Assembly: GCF_000420725.1 (NCBI RefSeq)
Contig: NZ_ATVM01000013.1
Span: forward strand, 28,813-92,812
Source of the DNA: Marinococcus halotolerans DSM 16375
Lineage (GTDB): Bacteria > Bacillota > Bacilli > Bacillales > Marinococcaceae
DNA length: 64,000 nt
Reading direction: 5' to 3'
The stretch's first letter is position 1. Each line of letters starts with the position of its first letter. Made by a program: the position numbers and the translations under genes. The notes below the pieces were generated by a model. That model saw only the letters and a list, made by a program, of their open reading frames with translations, did no database searches and had not been told where the DNA came from. This document shows, in pieces, positions 52,465 through 61,349 of this stretch.

Positions 52465-52903
52465 TTTTCAAACACCCATTTCTGCATTTTTTTCAATTTT
52501 AAAAAAATATTTGCTGGATTTGAATTAGATGCAGGTCTGCTCTCCTGCGATGATATGTAATTATAGAAATTTTTTATAATAAGTTAATGTAAGTATACTT
52601 AACATATACAATTGTTGCAAATCGTTTAGGTACATTCTATCCCTTTTATCCTTTATATACTAGCACCTAATCCCCAGTAATTCGTGCTGACGCCTGCTTT
52701 GGTCCTGAGATCCTCCGTAGCAGCGGTTTTTCTGGATCATATCTATTTTTTTAGATTGTTCATCTTTTTCTTCTTTATTAAAACGATGGCACGACGAACC
52801 TGATGCCATGTGATAAAATATTGTTGCCTGTACTTATATTTATCATAATGTGGGCTGTTCCTCATCCTTACTAACTGCCAAAATTCAGAAAGGACGTTCG
52901 TGA
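52465..52903. other. intergenic gap between TRAP operon and yuiD
   Basis: About 440 AT-rich bases between divergent genes. Apart from the palindrome at 52590-52601 I see no gene, repeat or clear promoter. Confidence 0.5.
52590..52601. promoter_or_regulatory. palindrome, possible operator of the TRAP operon
   Basis: TAAGTATACTTA is a perfect 12-base palindrome, flanked by GTTAATG and ACATATAC, about 130 bases upstream of dctQ. It could be an operator, but AT-rich context makes chance possible. Confidence 0.35.
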
Positions 52904-53383
52904 ATGGAATTACTGCAGAACTTCCCACTCTTAGTGGCATTATCTTCTATCTTATTAGCACAGGCGATTAAAATACCCCTTGGTTTCATTGCTGCCAAGA
53001 CCTGGGACGCTTCACTCATCACAAGCACCGGCGGCATGCCAAGCTCCCACTCCGCAGCTGTCACTTCTCTTTCTACAGCTATCGGTATTGAAAGGGGCTT
53101 TGATTCAAGTCTTTTTGCCATCTGCATTGTTTTTGGCGTTATCGTAATGTTTGATGCTACCGGCGTCCGGAGGCACGCGGGCTACCATGCCACTGTATTG
53201 AATCAGCTGGTTAATGACTTTAACCGCCTCGTGACAGAAGCCCGGTCCTGGCAGCAAAAACGTGAGCCCGAAAAACGCCAGGAGCTGAAGGAACTTCTTG
53301 GCCACCAGCCGATTGAAGTTATCTTCGGCGCTATCTTTGGGGTGGCTGTAACGTTCGCTGCTCATGCTATTTTCATTGTATAA
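52904..53383 (+). CDS. yuiD: divergent PAP2-family membrane protein YuiD-like (DUF212)
   Basis: A 159-residue membrane protein of the DUF212/divergent PAP2 family. The segment STGGMPSSHSAAVTSLSTAIG resembles the PAP2 phosphatase motif PSGHS, and VMFDATGVRRHAGYHATVLN resembles the following Arg-His motif. Four hydrophobic helices are visible. Lipid phosphatase activity is possible but unproven. AAAGGACG lies before the ATG. Its position next to ndh and yumC follows B. subtilis order. Confidence 0.88.
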   Translation: MELLQNFPLLVALSSILLAQAIKIPLGFIAAKTWDASLITSTGGMPSSHSAAVTSLSTAIGIERGFDSSLFAICIVFGVIVMFDATGVRRHAGYHATVLNQLVNDFNRLVTEARSWQQKREPEKRQELKELLGHQPIEVIFGAIFGVAVTFAAHAIFIV

Positions 53384-53415
53384 CCAGCCCTTAGTCTTTA
53401 TATGTCCGCATGCGA

Positions 53416-53450
53416 AAGAAGCCCCCGGCAAACCATGCCGGGGGCTTCTT
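53416..53450. terminator. bidirectional intrinsic terminator
   Basis: AAGAAGCCCCCGGCA/TGCCGGGGGCTTCTT is a perfect 15-bp stem between the convergent yuiD and ndh genes. Confidence 0.9.
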
Positions 53451-53472
53451 CTATGCTTATCCTGTATTCATT

Positions 53473-54675
53473 TTAGAACGGGCTCTGTCCCTTGCGAAGC
53501 AGGAAGCCAAAGCCGCCGAGAACCCATAATGCACGGTTTTCGATCACTTTTTTCATAAAGTAAGCGGGACGGCCGTAAAGCTTTTTCGACCCTACAACGC
53601 CAATCGCTTCTTTTCCACCAAGAGAAGCCACTGTACCTTTAATATCAGCTACAAATGCTTCTGTTGGACGCCCTTCCATCAACGCTTTGATGTTGTCGGC
53701 AGCTGTTTCGCCCTGTTGAAGAGCGATTTGAGCTGTCGGCGGGAACGGGCGGTCGATTTCTGTATTGATGATCAGGGAACAGTCACCAATGATAAATTCG
53801 CGTTTATGACCAGGAGCACGCAGATCGTCATCGACTTTTACACGGGCACGGTTGTTTTCAAAGCCGGATTCCTCGATAAGCGGATTACCGCGGACACCAG
53901 TTGCCCAGATTACTGTCGATGTTTTCACGGATTCACCAGTATTGAGCTCTACACTGTTTTCCGTTACTGCTTTGATCGGTGAATCCAGTTTGAATTCCAC
54001 TCCGCGATTTTCAAGTAAATTCATCGCATACTCCACAAGCTCCGGATCAAAGCCTGGAAGTGCTGTAGGCATCGCTTCGATAACGTACATTTTTACTTTA
54101 TTGCGCGGTACATCGTACTCTTTGCAAAGCTTAGGCACGCGTTCACTCAGCTCGCCCATAAATTCCATACCGGTAAAGCCGGCACCTGCGACAACGAAGG
54201 TCAGGTCTTCTTCTTTTGCTTCATCGCTGTGATAACGGGCAAACATATATTCAATGCGGTCTTTCATCTGGCGGGCGCCGTCCACAGTCCAGCGGTGGTA
54301 GGAGTTTTCATAAACGCCTTCGATGCCAAACGTTTCAGAGATAGCCCCAACGCCTACGATAATGTAGTCGTACTGCAGTTCACCACCGGAAGCAAGCGTT
54401 ACTTTTCTTTCTTCTGTAACGACTTTCGTAGCTTCGTCCTGCACGAAGTTAATTTTATTTAAATCAAGAATTTTACTGACTTTAATACGGGTGCGGTCAT
54501 GGTGAAGCGTTCCTGCAGCCGGCTCGTGCAGCCAGGTTGTCTGGTAATGATAATCGTGCCTGCTGACCAGCGTAATGTTTGCATTGTCTGTTCCTACTTC
54601 TTTTGCGAGCTTTGAAGCGGAAACGAGACCAGCATAGCCAGCGCCTAAAACAACAATATTTGTTTTTCCTGCCAT
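53473..54675 (-). CDS. ndh: type II NADH dehydrogenase (NDH-2, YumB-like)
   Basis: A 400-residue FAD flavoprotein that passes electrons from NADH to menaquinone without pumping protons, bound to the inner face of the membrane. The FAD site is IVVLGAGYAGLVSASKL near the N-terminus, the NAD(P)H site is FVVAGAGFTGMEFMGEL near residue 165 and the second FAD motif is REFIIGDCSL. The quinone-site segment FPPTAQIALQQGETAA is present and the C-terminus GFLLRKGQSPF is amphipathic. The ATG at 54675 follows GGAAGTGATTGAC; a start 5 codons upstream overlaps the ribosome site. Confidence 0.93.
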   Translation of the reverse strand: MAGKTNIVVLGAGYAGLVSASKLAKEVGTDNANITLVSRHDYHYQTTWLHEPAAGTLHHDRTRIKVSKILDLNKINFVQDEATKVVTEERKVTLASGGELQYDYIIVGVGAISETFGIEGVYENSYHRWTVDGARQMKDRIEYMFARYHSDEAKEEDLTFVVAGAGFTGMEFMGELSERVPKLCKEYDVPRNKVKMYVIEAMPTALPGFDPELVEYAMNLLENRGVEFKLDSPIKAVTENSVELNTGESVKTSTVIWATGVRGNPLIEESGFENNRARVKVDDDLRAPGHKREFIIGDCSLIINTEIDRPFPPTAQIALQQGETAADNIKALMEGRPTEAFVADIKGTVASLGGKEAIGVVGSKKLYGRPAYFMKKVIENRALWVLGGFGFLLRKGQSPF

Positions 54676-55062
54676 GTCAATCACTTCCATTTTTTAGATT
54701 TTTGTTAAAAGCAGCTCATGTATGTGATTTATTTCACGTACATAACTATATCAAACCGCCTTTTCTTTAATAAAAAAGAAAAGTTCGCTTCGTTTTCTGC
54801 TTTTAACGCGTTGCTTTTTGTAAAAAAATAGACACAAACCCCGTACTTAATATTATGGGTTTTACTATAATATTTCAACCTTTTTCCCGATTTTCACCTT
54901 TTTTCATCCCTTCTTCCTAAATGCGTAAGGGAAATACCCTTGGCACTGATTTTGCTTATGTTACAATGTAACTCTTGAAACAATTTCTCAATTGGTTTCT
55001 ATTTTTCTCAATCAGTATTATAATGGATTGAAATTTGAAAAGATTCTTGGAGGTGTACCTTA
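54676..55062. other. intergenic region with yumC promoter
   Basis: About 390 AT-rich bases between divergent ndh and yumC. The promoter at 54940-54967 is the only clear signal; no gene was found. Confidence 0.5.
54940..54967 (+). promoter_or_regulatory. promoter of yumC, sigma-A with overlapping sigma-54-like match
   Basis: TTGGCA-N16-TACAAT is a good sigma-A promoter. The same bases also read TTGGCACTGATTTTGCT, which fits the sigma-54 -24/-12 pattern with the right spacing. No activator gene is adjacent, so sigma-A is favoured. Confidence 0.55.
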
Positions 55063-56052
55063 GTGGTATTAGAGTCAGATATATATGATGTGACCATTAT
55101 TGGCGGCGGCCCTACCGGTTTGTTTACTGCTTTTTACGGAGGGATGCGCCAGGCTAAAGTTAAAATTATTGAAAGCATGCCACAGCTCGGGGGACAGCTT
55201 GCTGCCCTTTACCCGGAAAAATTTATATATGACGTTGCAGGGTTCCCGAAAGTCCGTGCCCAGGAGCTTGTGGATAATTTAATTGAACAGATGAACCCGT
55301 TCAACCCGGAAGTAGTGCTTGAACAAAGTGTAGAAAATGTCATCCGTAACGAAGATGACCTGATCGAGCTTCACACGGATAAAGGGGTCCATTACACCCG
55401 CACTATCATTATCACTGCCGGTGTAGGCGCCTTCCAGCCAAGGAAGCTTCAAATCGACGGCATGGAACCATACGAAGAATCCAACCTTCATTATTTCGTT
55501 AACGACCTCCAGGCATTTGCCGGTGAAAAAGTAACGATTCTTGGCGGCGGCGACTCGGCTGTTGACTGGGCGAACATGCTTGACCCGATTGCGGACGTCA
55601 CTCTTGCCCACCGCCGGGATAAATTCCGCGCCCACGAGCACAGCGTCGAACAGCTGAACCAGTCGAATGTGGATGTTCTCACACCGTTTCAGGTTAAGGA
55701 TGTTCTCGGAGACGGTGAACGCATTCAGCAGGTTGTGTTTGAAGAAGTGAAGGGTACTGCTGAACAGGTGGTCGACGTTGATTCCCTGATCGTCAACTAC
55801 GGCTTCGTTTCCTCCCTCGGCCCGATTAAAGAGTGGGGACTTGATATTCATAAAAATTCCATTGTTGTAAACACGAAAATGGAAACGAATATCCCGGGCG
55901 TATACGCAGCAGGTGATGTTACGTCCTACGACGGCAAAGTAAAATTAATTGCTACCGGTTTCGGGGAAGCTCCTACAGCAGTGAACAACGCGATGAATTA
56001 TATTAATCCAAAGGCAAAAGTCCAGCCAGGACACAGCTCCCATATGTTTTAA
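55063..56052 (+). CDS. yumC: ferredoxin/flavodoxin--NADP+ reductase, YumC type
   Basis: A 329-residue thioredoxin-reductase-like flavoprotein that transfers electrons between NADPH and ferredoxin or flavodoxin. It lacks the CxxC of true thioredoxin reductases, as YumC-type enzymes do. The FAD motif is [21 protein letters not shown], the NADPH site is [17 protein letters not shown], and [37 protein letters not shown] closes the FAD site. The start codon is GTG, with TTGGAGGTGTACCTTA upstream. B. subtilis YumC is essential, according to published work. Confidence 0.94.
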   Translation: MVLESDIYDVTIIGGGPTGLFTAFYGGMRQAKVKIIESMPQLGGQLAALYPEKFIYDVAGFPKVRAQELVDNLIEQMNPFNPEVVLEQSVENVIRNEDDLIELHTDKGVHYTRTIIITAGVGAFQPRKLQIDGMEPYEESNLHYFVNDLQAFAGEKVTILGGGDSAVDWANMLDPIADVTLAHRRDKFRAHEHSVEQLNQSNVDVLTPFQVKDVLGDGERIQQVVFEEVKGTAEQVVDVDSLIVNYGFVSSLGPIKEWGLDIHKNSIVVNTKMETNIPGVYAAGDVTSYDGKVKLIATGFGEAPTAVNNAMNYINPKAKVQPGHSSHMF

Positions 56053-56053
56053 T

Positions 56054-56087
56054 AAAAAAAACGATCCGTATTCGGGATCGTTTTTTT
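56054..56087. terminator. bidirectional intrinsic terminator of yumC
   Basis: AAACGATCC/GGATCGTTT with a short loop and flanking A and T runs lies between the yumC stop and the convergent lipoprotein gene. Confidence 0.87.
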
Positions 56088-56088
56088 G

Positions 56089-56559
56089 CTATTCAAAGCT
56101 GATTTCTTCGCCGGTTTCTTCTTCTACCGTATCAGCAAAGCTGCTCTGCTCGTCCTCCGCCTGCTCGAGCACCGGGTTTATATTTTCTCCAATCGACTGC
56201 TGCAGATTTTCTGTGCTCATCAATTCTTCAGCAATAAACACGTACTGGTTTGCATAAGAAACGTGCGCGTCATACACTGCCTGCATATCTTCGCCCTCCG
56301 GCACGCTGATTGCTTCGACGTTATCGTATGCTGTGACAAAAATGTCTTCCTGCATGCTTTGCAGTTCTCCGGGTCCCCCTTCTTCTTCATCTTCCACAGC
56401 GTTCACAGCTTCTGTAAGCTGTGTGTCCAGGCGCTCAAGCTCTGTGGCACTTTCGTCCACTTCCTCTATGTATTGCTGTTCTTCGTCTGATAAGCTGCTT
56501 CCACAGCCAGTCAGCATCAGTATACCGAGCGTTCCTGTAAAGATCGTTCGTTTTTTCAT
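56089..56559 (-). CDS. uncharacterised acidic lipoprotein
   Basis: A 156-residue secreted lipoprotein. The signal MKKRTIFTGTLGILMLTGC ends in a lipobox LTGC. The mature part is strongly acidic and probably all-helical, with repeated helical heptads (VDESATELERLDTQLTEAVNAVE, DAHVSYANQYVFIAEEL), possibly a four-helix bundle. No enzymatic motif is visible. Composition suggests adaptation to salt. GGGAGAGGGTT precedes the ATG. It lies between yumC and erpA, in its own transcription unit. Confidence 0.72.
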   Translation of the reverse strand: MKKRTIFTGTLGILMLTGCGSSLSDEEQQYIEEVDESATELERLDTQLTEAVNAVEDEEEGGPGELQSMQEDIFVTAYDNVEAISVPEGEDMQAVYDAHVSYANQYVFIAEELMSTENLQQSIGENINPVLEQAEDEQSSFADTVEEETGEEISFE

Positions 56560-56620
56560 AACCCTCTCCCCCCTGCCTTCCCATTTTACAAATTGTGCCT
56601 GTCTATGACCAGTAAAACAT

Positions 56621-56648
56621 AAAAAAAACAGCTGTACGCTGACAGCTG
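56621..56648 (-). terminator. intrinsic terminator of erpA
   Basis: The stem CAGCTGT/ACAGCTG with a 6-base loop is followed on the minus strand by eight T residues. Confidence 0.85.
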
Positions 56649-56668
56649 CTTTTTCTAACGCTATTATT

Positions 56669-57022
56669 CTAGCATTTCTCCGGTGTACCTTCTTTGGTTG
56701 CGGTCTTGAACGATGCGCCGCAGCCGCAGGAAGCGATGGCGTTCGGGTTGTCGATCGTAAAGCCGCCGCCCATCATGTTTTCTTTAAAATCAATGTTTAC
56801 GCCGTCGAGAACTGGAGCACTCTCACTGTCTACAACGATTGGAACGCCTTTGATTTCAAGCACCTGGTCGGTTTCTTCTACTATAGAATCAAAACCCATG
56901 CCGTAGGATAAGCCGGTGCATCCGCCGCCTTTTACACCTACACGCATATATAGTGAACTGTCGCCTTCTTCTTCAATCATGTCCAGCACGCGCTGTGCTG
57001 CTGCATCCGATAATACTAACAT
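56669..57022 (-). CDS. erpA: A-type iron-sulfur carrier protein, HesB/ErpA family (YutM-like)
   Basis: A 117-residue A-type carrier that delivers Fe-S clusters. The three conserved cysteines are visible in KGGGCTGLSYGMGFD and ASCGCGASF near the C-terminus. The ATG at 57022 follows CAAAGGAGGAAACACTA; a longer frame lacks a ribosome site. It is the homologue of B. subtilis YutM, located in the same chromosomal neighbourhood with yumC and dapF. Divergent from the arylsulfotransferase gene. Confidence 0.92.
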   Translation of the reverse strand: MLVLSDAAAQRVLDMIEEEGDSSLYMRVGVKGGGCTGLSYGMGFDSIVEETDQVLEIKGVPIVVDSESAPVLDGVNIDFKENMMGGGFTIDNPNAIASCGCGASFKTATKEGTPEKC

Positions 57023-57187
57023 TAGTGTTTCCTCCTTTGTGTATCTGAGGCTCATTTACATTATAGACCCTCAGCCTCCGTTCTTCAAATATTACCCTTT
57101 TGTTTTTTCGGCCGGACGTTTTTATAGGAAAATACCCACGCTTTGCATATACTTGTAGAAAGAACTTTAAAATCAAGGAGGTATTTT

Positions 57188-58822
57188 TTGAAAATAATGA
57201 CTTTTCTGATCCTCGCCCTTGCTGTCGGATGGATCATTATTGCGGAAAACACCAGCCAGACCGTTTCTTTCTCCCTTTTCCAAAGCGCTTCCACTACGAG
57301 CAGCGAGACTGATTTAATCGAAGAGCAGGAACAATTGGAAAAGGAGTGGCAGCAGGAATATATGGACGGAAACCACACGTTTGACAATCCAATGGTCATC
57401 CAGAACCCTTACGGCGAGGCTCCACTTACCGCCTTGACGAAATTCCGCACAGAAAACCCCAGCCGCATCACCGTAACTGTTGCCAGCCGCGACGGGGCAG
57501 AGGACATTACACATACATACCCTGCCTTTAACCAGGAGCATGAGGTGCCTGTTCTCGGTCTGTACCCTGATACGGACAACGAAGTTACTATAGAAGCCGA
57601 GGACCGCCAGGGGAATGTCCAGGAGCAGACCGTTTCCATTGAAACTAACGACAATCCTGCCTTCGCTCATGACAGAAAAGTAATAGAAAGCTCCCCTCAG
57701 GAAATGGAGCCCGGCCTTACTTTTTTAACCCCTGGTAAATCCAAATTTTATGGAGTAGACGAGCAGGGAGATATCCGCTGGTACTCTTCCCGGACCGGGG
57801 GCTTTGTTTTTAAAAGGCTTTCCAACGGCAATCTGTTGCTCGGAGCCTCGCAGTCTGAGGATAATCGCAATGAATATCTGTTTGAGACAGACATGCTCGG
57901 AAAGGTTCAGCATCAGTACAAAATTAACCTGCCCAGCTACGAGGACACTAACGTTATTCATCACGATGCCATCGAACTTCCCAACAATAACCTGTTAGTT
58001 ACCGTGCACGACAATAGTAATTCTTATGAAGAGGATACTATGGTGGAAATCGACCGTGATACCGGCGAAACGGTGGAAACGCTCGATCTAAAAGACATCT
58101 TCCCTTCTGAAGCGTACGAAGAATATTCCGGCCCGAACGAAAGCGACGGCGACTGGATGCACCAAAACGCCATTTGGTATGACAAAGAAAAGAAAAGCAT
58201 TCTTATATCCAGCCGTCATCAGAGTGCAGTAATGAGCTTAACGTATCCAGATATGAATATTAACTGGATTCTTGGGGCACCGGAAGGCTGGTCTGCAGAT
58301 ATGGCCGAAAAAGTACTCGAGCCCGAAAACGATAATTTGAAATACCCAGGAGCCCAGCATGCTCCGATGATTCTTCCGGATCAGGATGCCAATCCGGACA
58401 CGAAAGACGTTCTCCTGTTCGATAACAACCGGGCAGTCACCCGCGGAGATGAATCCGTCAGCCAGAATTTCAGCCAGGGCATTCAATACCGCATTAATGA
58501 AGAGGAAGGCACCGTGGAGACCGTCTGGGATTACGGCAAAGAACGCGGGAAGGATTTTTTCTCCAACGTGGTCAGCGATGCTGATTATATGTACGAAACC
58601 GAAAACCGCCTGCTCACCTCCGGGTACCAGAAGGTGGAGGACGGCTACCGGGCCACTGTTGTTGAAACTGCCGGCACCACAGATGAAGTAGTGTACGAAC
58701 TTGAGCTTTCCGGCATCGAACAGGGCGACGGCCGGGTGGTTTACCGTGCGGAGAGGCTGCCTCTTTATCCGGATGCATGGAATTACTCTTCAGCCTCCCC
58801 TGCGGGCGATTCTTCCGAATGA
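57188..58822 (+). CDS. arylsulfotransferase (ASST) family protein, membrane anchored
   Basis: A 544-residue protein of the arylsulfate sulfotransferase family (beta-propeller; PAPS-independent transfer of sulfate between phenols). An N-terminal helix (about residues 5-21) and no lipobox suggest a membrane-anchored, outward-facing enzyme. Conserved ASST histidines can be placed at about 258-259 (VIHHDAIELPNNN), 325 (DWMHQNAIW) and 391 (AQHAPM). No cysteine occurs in the whole protein, unlike the disulfide-containing E. coli-type enzyme. The start is TTG at 57188 because AAGGAGG lies 6 bases upstream; the ATG three codons later is the alternative. The true acceptor and donor are unknown. Confidence 0.85.
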   Translation: MKIMTFLILALAVGWIIIAENTSQTVSFSLFQSASTTSSETDLIEEQEQLEKEWQQEYMDGNHTFDNPMVIQNPYGEAPLTALTKFRTENPSRITVTVASRDGAEDITHTYPAFNQEHEVPVLGLYPDTDNEVTIEAEDRQGNVQEQTVSIETNDNPAFAHDRKVIESSPQEMEPGLTFLTPGKSKFYGVDEQGDIRWYSSRTGGFVFKRLSNGNLLLGASQSEDNRNEYLFETDMLGKVQHQYKINLPSYEDTNVIHHDAIELPNNNLLVTVHDNSNSYEEDTMVEIDRDTGETVETLDLKDIFPSEAYEEYSGPNESDGDWMHQNAIWYDKEKKSILISSRHQSAVMSLTYPDMNINWILGAPEGWSADMAEKVLEPENDNLKYPGAQHAPMILPDQDANPDTKDVLLFDNNRAVTRGDESVSQNFSQGIQYRINEEEGTVETVWDYGKERGKDFFSNVVSDADYMYETENRLLTSGYQKVEDGYRATVVETAGTTDEVVYELELSGIEQGDGRVVYRAERLPLYPDAWNYSSASPAGDSSE

Positions 58823-59040
58823 AGAGCTGCTTTGGGCGTTGTTACTTTCCTTCCGGAATACCACGATGTATAATAAGAAACTGAGCCCCGGAAATTCTTG
58901 TTAGCTTGATGTCTTTCCCTGGCAGCATACCTTTTGTATACCTACACAGCAGATAAAGTTTTGCACGGACGGTACGGAAGCCGCCTGCAGAGCCGCTGAA
59001 CTTTACAGTATTTCTTGTACATCGGAAAGGAAGGATTAAT

Positions 59041-60138
59041 ATGGCGATCACCTTGAATCGCGACGCCGACATGCAGCGCATTGCCGACAAAGTCCGAGAA
59101 GGAGAACGGTTATCCATTGAAGACGGCCTCTACCTCTATGAAACAGCAGACCTGTTAACCGTGGCCCAGTTGGCAAATGAGGTGAACGAAAGAAAAAACG
59201 GGGATAACGTTTATTTTATCGAAAATATGTACATCAACCCGACCAACGTATGCGAAGCCAGCTGTTCGTTTTGCGGATTTAAACGAAAGCCCGGCCAGGA
59301 AAACGCGTATACGATGCATGAGGAAGAACTGCTTGAATACGTTGAGAAACGCTGGAATGACAACATCCGGGAATTTCACATCGTTGGCGGTCACAACACG
59401 GATGTGCCATTTGAATATTATTTAAATACCGTCCGCGTGTTGAAAAAGCATTACCCACAGGCAAAAGTTAAAGCCTATACAGGAGCCGAAATCGAATTTT
59501 TTGCCCGTCACGCAGGAATCAGCATGCGCGAAGTCCTCGTAGAACTGCAAAAGGCAGGACTCGATACGCTTCCAGGCGGCGGTGCTGAAATTCTTACCGA
59601 GAATTACCGTGCGAAAATGAGTCCGGACAAGGCGACGACGTTTGAATGGCTCGAAGCTCACGAACTCGCTCACGATCTTGGTATGCGCACGCACGCCACT
59701 ATGCTGTACGGATCGATTGAATCGAAGGAAGAACGGCTCATTCATATGGACCGAGTCCGTGCCCTGCAGGACAAAACCAATGGATTCATGGTCTTTATCC
59801 CGCTCGCCATGCAGCCGCGCAAGCTCGATGCCGGCCTGCACCAGCGCACCTCCGCCTTCGATGACCTTCGGACGGTGGCGATTTCAAGGCTCATGCTTGA
59901 TAACTTTGACCATATTAAAGCATACTGGATTAACATCGGCGCCCAGCTGACCCAGATGGCTCTCACGTTCGGCTCCGACGATATTCACGGCACCCTGATC
60001 GAGGAGCGAATTTCCCATTCCGTCGGCGCGCTGACGTCTCAGGGAATCACCCGCAAGGAATTGATCCACCTGATTAAAACAGCTGGAAAAACTCCGGTGG
60101 AACGGGATACCTTCTATAATATTGTTAAATCCTATTAA
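59041..60138 (+). CDS. mqnE: aminofutalosine synthase (radical SAM), menaquinone pathway
   Basis: A 365-residue radical-SAM enzyme of the MqnE group, which builds aminofutalosine from 3-[(1-carboxyvinyl)oxy]benzoate and S-adenosylmethionine in the futalosine route to menaquinone. The cluster motif CEASCSFCGF (CxxxCxxC) lies near residues 71-80, and the following FHIVGGHNTDVPFEYYLNTV and LDTLPGGGAEIL are typical of MqnE rather than MqnC. GGAAAGGAAGGATTAAT precedes the ATG. Other mqn genes are not adjacent. The long UbiD at 19697 may act later in the same pathway. A sharp terminator follows. Confidence 0.93.
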   Translation: MAITLNRDADMQRIADKVREGERLSIEDGLYLYETADLLTVAQLANEVNERKNGDNVYFIENMYINPTNVCEASCSFCGFKRKPGQENAYTMHEEELLEYVEKRWNDNIREFHIVGGHNTDVPFEYYLNTVRVLKKHYPQAKVKAYTGAEIEFFARHAGISMREVLVELQKAGLDTLPGGGAEILTENYRAKMSPDKATTFEWLEAHELAHDLGMRTHATMLYGSIESKEERLIHMDRVRALQDKTNGFMVFIPLAMQPRKLDAGLHQRTSAFDDLRTVAISRLMLDNFDHIKAYWINIGAQLTQMALTFGSDDIHGTLIEERISHSVGALTSQGITRKELIHLIKTAGKTPVERDTFYNIVKSY

Positions 60139-60142
60139 ACGT

Positions 60143-60173
60143 AAAAAAGAGAGCGGACGCCCGCTCTCTTTTT
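60143..60173. terminator. bidirectional intrinsic terminator of mqnE and dapF
   Basis: AAAAAAGAGAGCGG/CCGCTCTCTTTTT with a 3-base loop lies between convergent genes. Confidence 0.9.
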
Positions 60174-60175
60174 AT

Positions 60176-61033
60176 TTATATTGAGGCCCTTCTTGTTTCA
60201 TAGTCCCCGGTGCATATAACCTCAGCATTTCCTGTCATCAGTATATTTCCTGACGACTGCCACGTAATATACAGGTCACCGCCGGGAAGATGCACAGTTA
60301 CCTCTTTGTCTTTTTCACTCTTTCCAGCTGCCACTGCGGCTGCCACCGCCGCACAAGCGCCTGTTCCGCACGCCTGGGTAATACCGGAGCCGCGTTCCCA
60401 TACTCTAAAATCCATTACGTCGCTGCGGCGCATATGCACAAATTCAATGTTGGCTCCTTCGGGAAAGGCTTCGTGTGTTTCAAGCTCTGCCCCCACCGTT
60501 TCGACCGGCGCCTGTTCTGTGTCATCCACAAAGATGACTCCGTGAGGATTGCCCATGGATACAGGCATTAGCTGCCAGGAACGGCCTGCAGCTTCAAGGG
60601 ACAGCTCTCCCTCTCCCTGCTCTTTGACGGGCACCTGGGCCCAGTCAAACGCCGGAGCCCCCATATCGACGGTCACCAGGCTGACAGTCTGGCCGGTATT
60701 GTCCGGATGCACGGTCGCCTTCATCGTTCCTCCGAGCGTTTCGATCGTAAAGCGTTCTTTGTTAACGTAGCCATGCTCGTAAGCATATTTAGCTGTGCAG
60801 CGCAGGCCGTTTCCGCAGTTTTTCGCTTCCGATCCATCAGCATTGAACACCTGCATCTTCACGTCTTCATGCGTCGACGGACCGATCAAAATAAGCCCGT
60901 CTGAGCCTATTCCTTTATTTTTATCGGCTACCTGCCGGGCAAGCCTCGGCAGCTCATGCTCTTCAAGTGTTTCTTCAAATATATCGACATAAATGTAGCT
61001 GTTGCCGAGCCCGTGCATTTTTGTAAATCTCAT
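60176..61033 (-). CDS. dapF: diaminopimelate epimerase
   Basis: A 285-residue cofactor-independent racemase converting LL- to meso-diaminopimelate for lysine and peptidoglycan synthesis. The two catalytic cysteines lie in [10 protein letters not shown] near residue 73 and [10 protein letters not shown] near residue 222. The ATG at 61033 follows AAGGGAGAGAAAGTC and overlaps the preceding small gene's stop by four bases, so translation is coupled. Positioned beside yuzB as in B. subtilis. Confidence 0.96.
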   Translation of the reverse strand: MRFTKMHGLGNSYIYVDIFEETLEEHELPRLARQVADKNKGIGSDGLILIGPSTHEDVKMQVFNADGSEAKNCGNGLRCTAKYAYEHGYVNKERFTIETLGGTMKATVHPDNTGQTVSLVTVDMGAPAFDWAQVPVKEQGEGELSLEAAGRSWQLMPVSMGNPHGVIFVDDTEQAPVETVGAELETHEAFPEGANIEFVHMRRSDVMDFRVWERGSGITQACGTGACAAVAAAVAAGKSEKDKEVTVHLPGGDLYITWQSSGNILMTGNAEVICTGDYETRRASI

Positions 61034-61284
61034 GACTTTCTCTCCCTTCGTCTCAGCGGCTCTGTCGTCCATAAGTAATCTTCATCTGCAAATACAATAT
61101 GCATACGTTTATGACAGCACGGCATATTGATATATGTTTTTATTTCCTCTTTTGCCCATTCTAAATCTTTTACTTTCATCGCTGTTAATATATTTCTACT
61201 GCCGCAGTACGGACATTCATTAATGTAAATATCTTCACCTATTTTGTCGTACGGCCATGTATTTTCAAAAGGAATGAAATCCAT
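61030..61284 (-). CDS. small cysteine-containing protein upstream of dapF
   Basis: An 84-residue protein beginning [19 protein letters not shown] with a likely zinc site built from ECPYCGSRN and [10 protein letters not shown]. The family is not one I can name. AGAGGGGGAAAAGA precedes the ATG at 61284; a longer frame upstream runs through the yuzB terminator. The stop overlaps the dapF start (ATGA), so it is co-expressed with dapF. A regulatory or metal-binding role is inference. Confidence 0.72.
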   Translation of the reverse strand: MDFIPFENTWPYDKIGEDIYINECPYCGSRNILTAMKVKDLEWAKEEIKTYINMPCCHKRMHIVFADEDYLWTTEPLRRRERKS

Positions 61285-61310
61285 TCTTTTCCCCCTCTTT
61301 AAACGTTGAG

Positions 61311-61346
61311 AAAAAAGCGCCTTCCCTTCTGCAGAAAGACGCTTTT
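61311..61346 (-). terminator. intrinsic terminator of yuzB
   Basis: AAAAGCGTCTTTC/GAAGGGAAGGCGCTTTT (with bulged bases) and a TGCA loop are followed on the minus strand by T residues. Confidence 0.7.
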
Positions 61347-61349
61347 GCA

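Noticed and set aside
52743..52940. 65-codon minus-strand frame overlapping the yuiD start
   Set aside because: It overlaps the supported start of yuiD, lacks a ribosome site and has a low-complexity basic end.
57100..57145. Possible sigma-B promoter upstream of the arylsulfotransferase, sharing CGGACGTTTTT and AGGAAAATACCC with the uspA region
   Set aside because: The spacing between GTTTTT and the -10-like bases is wrong on the plus strand and no GTTT element lies at the proper distance on the minus strand.
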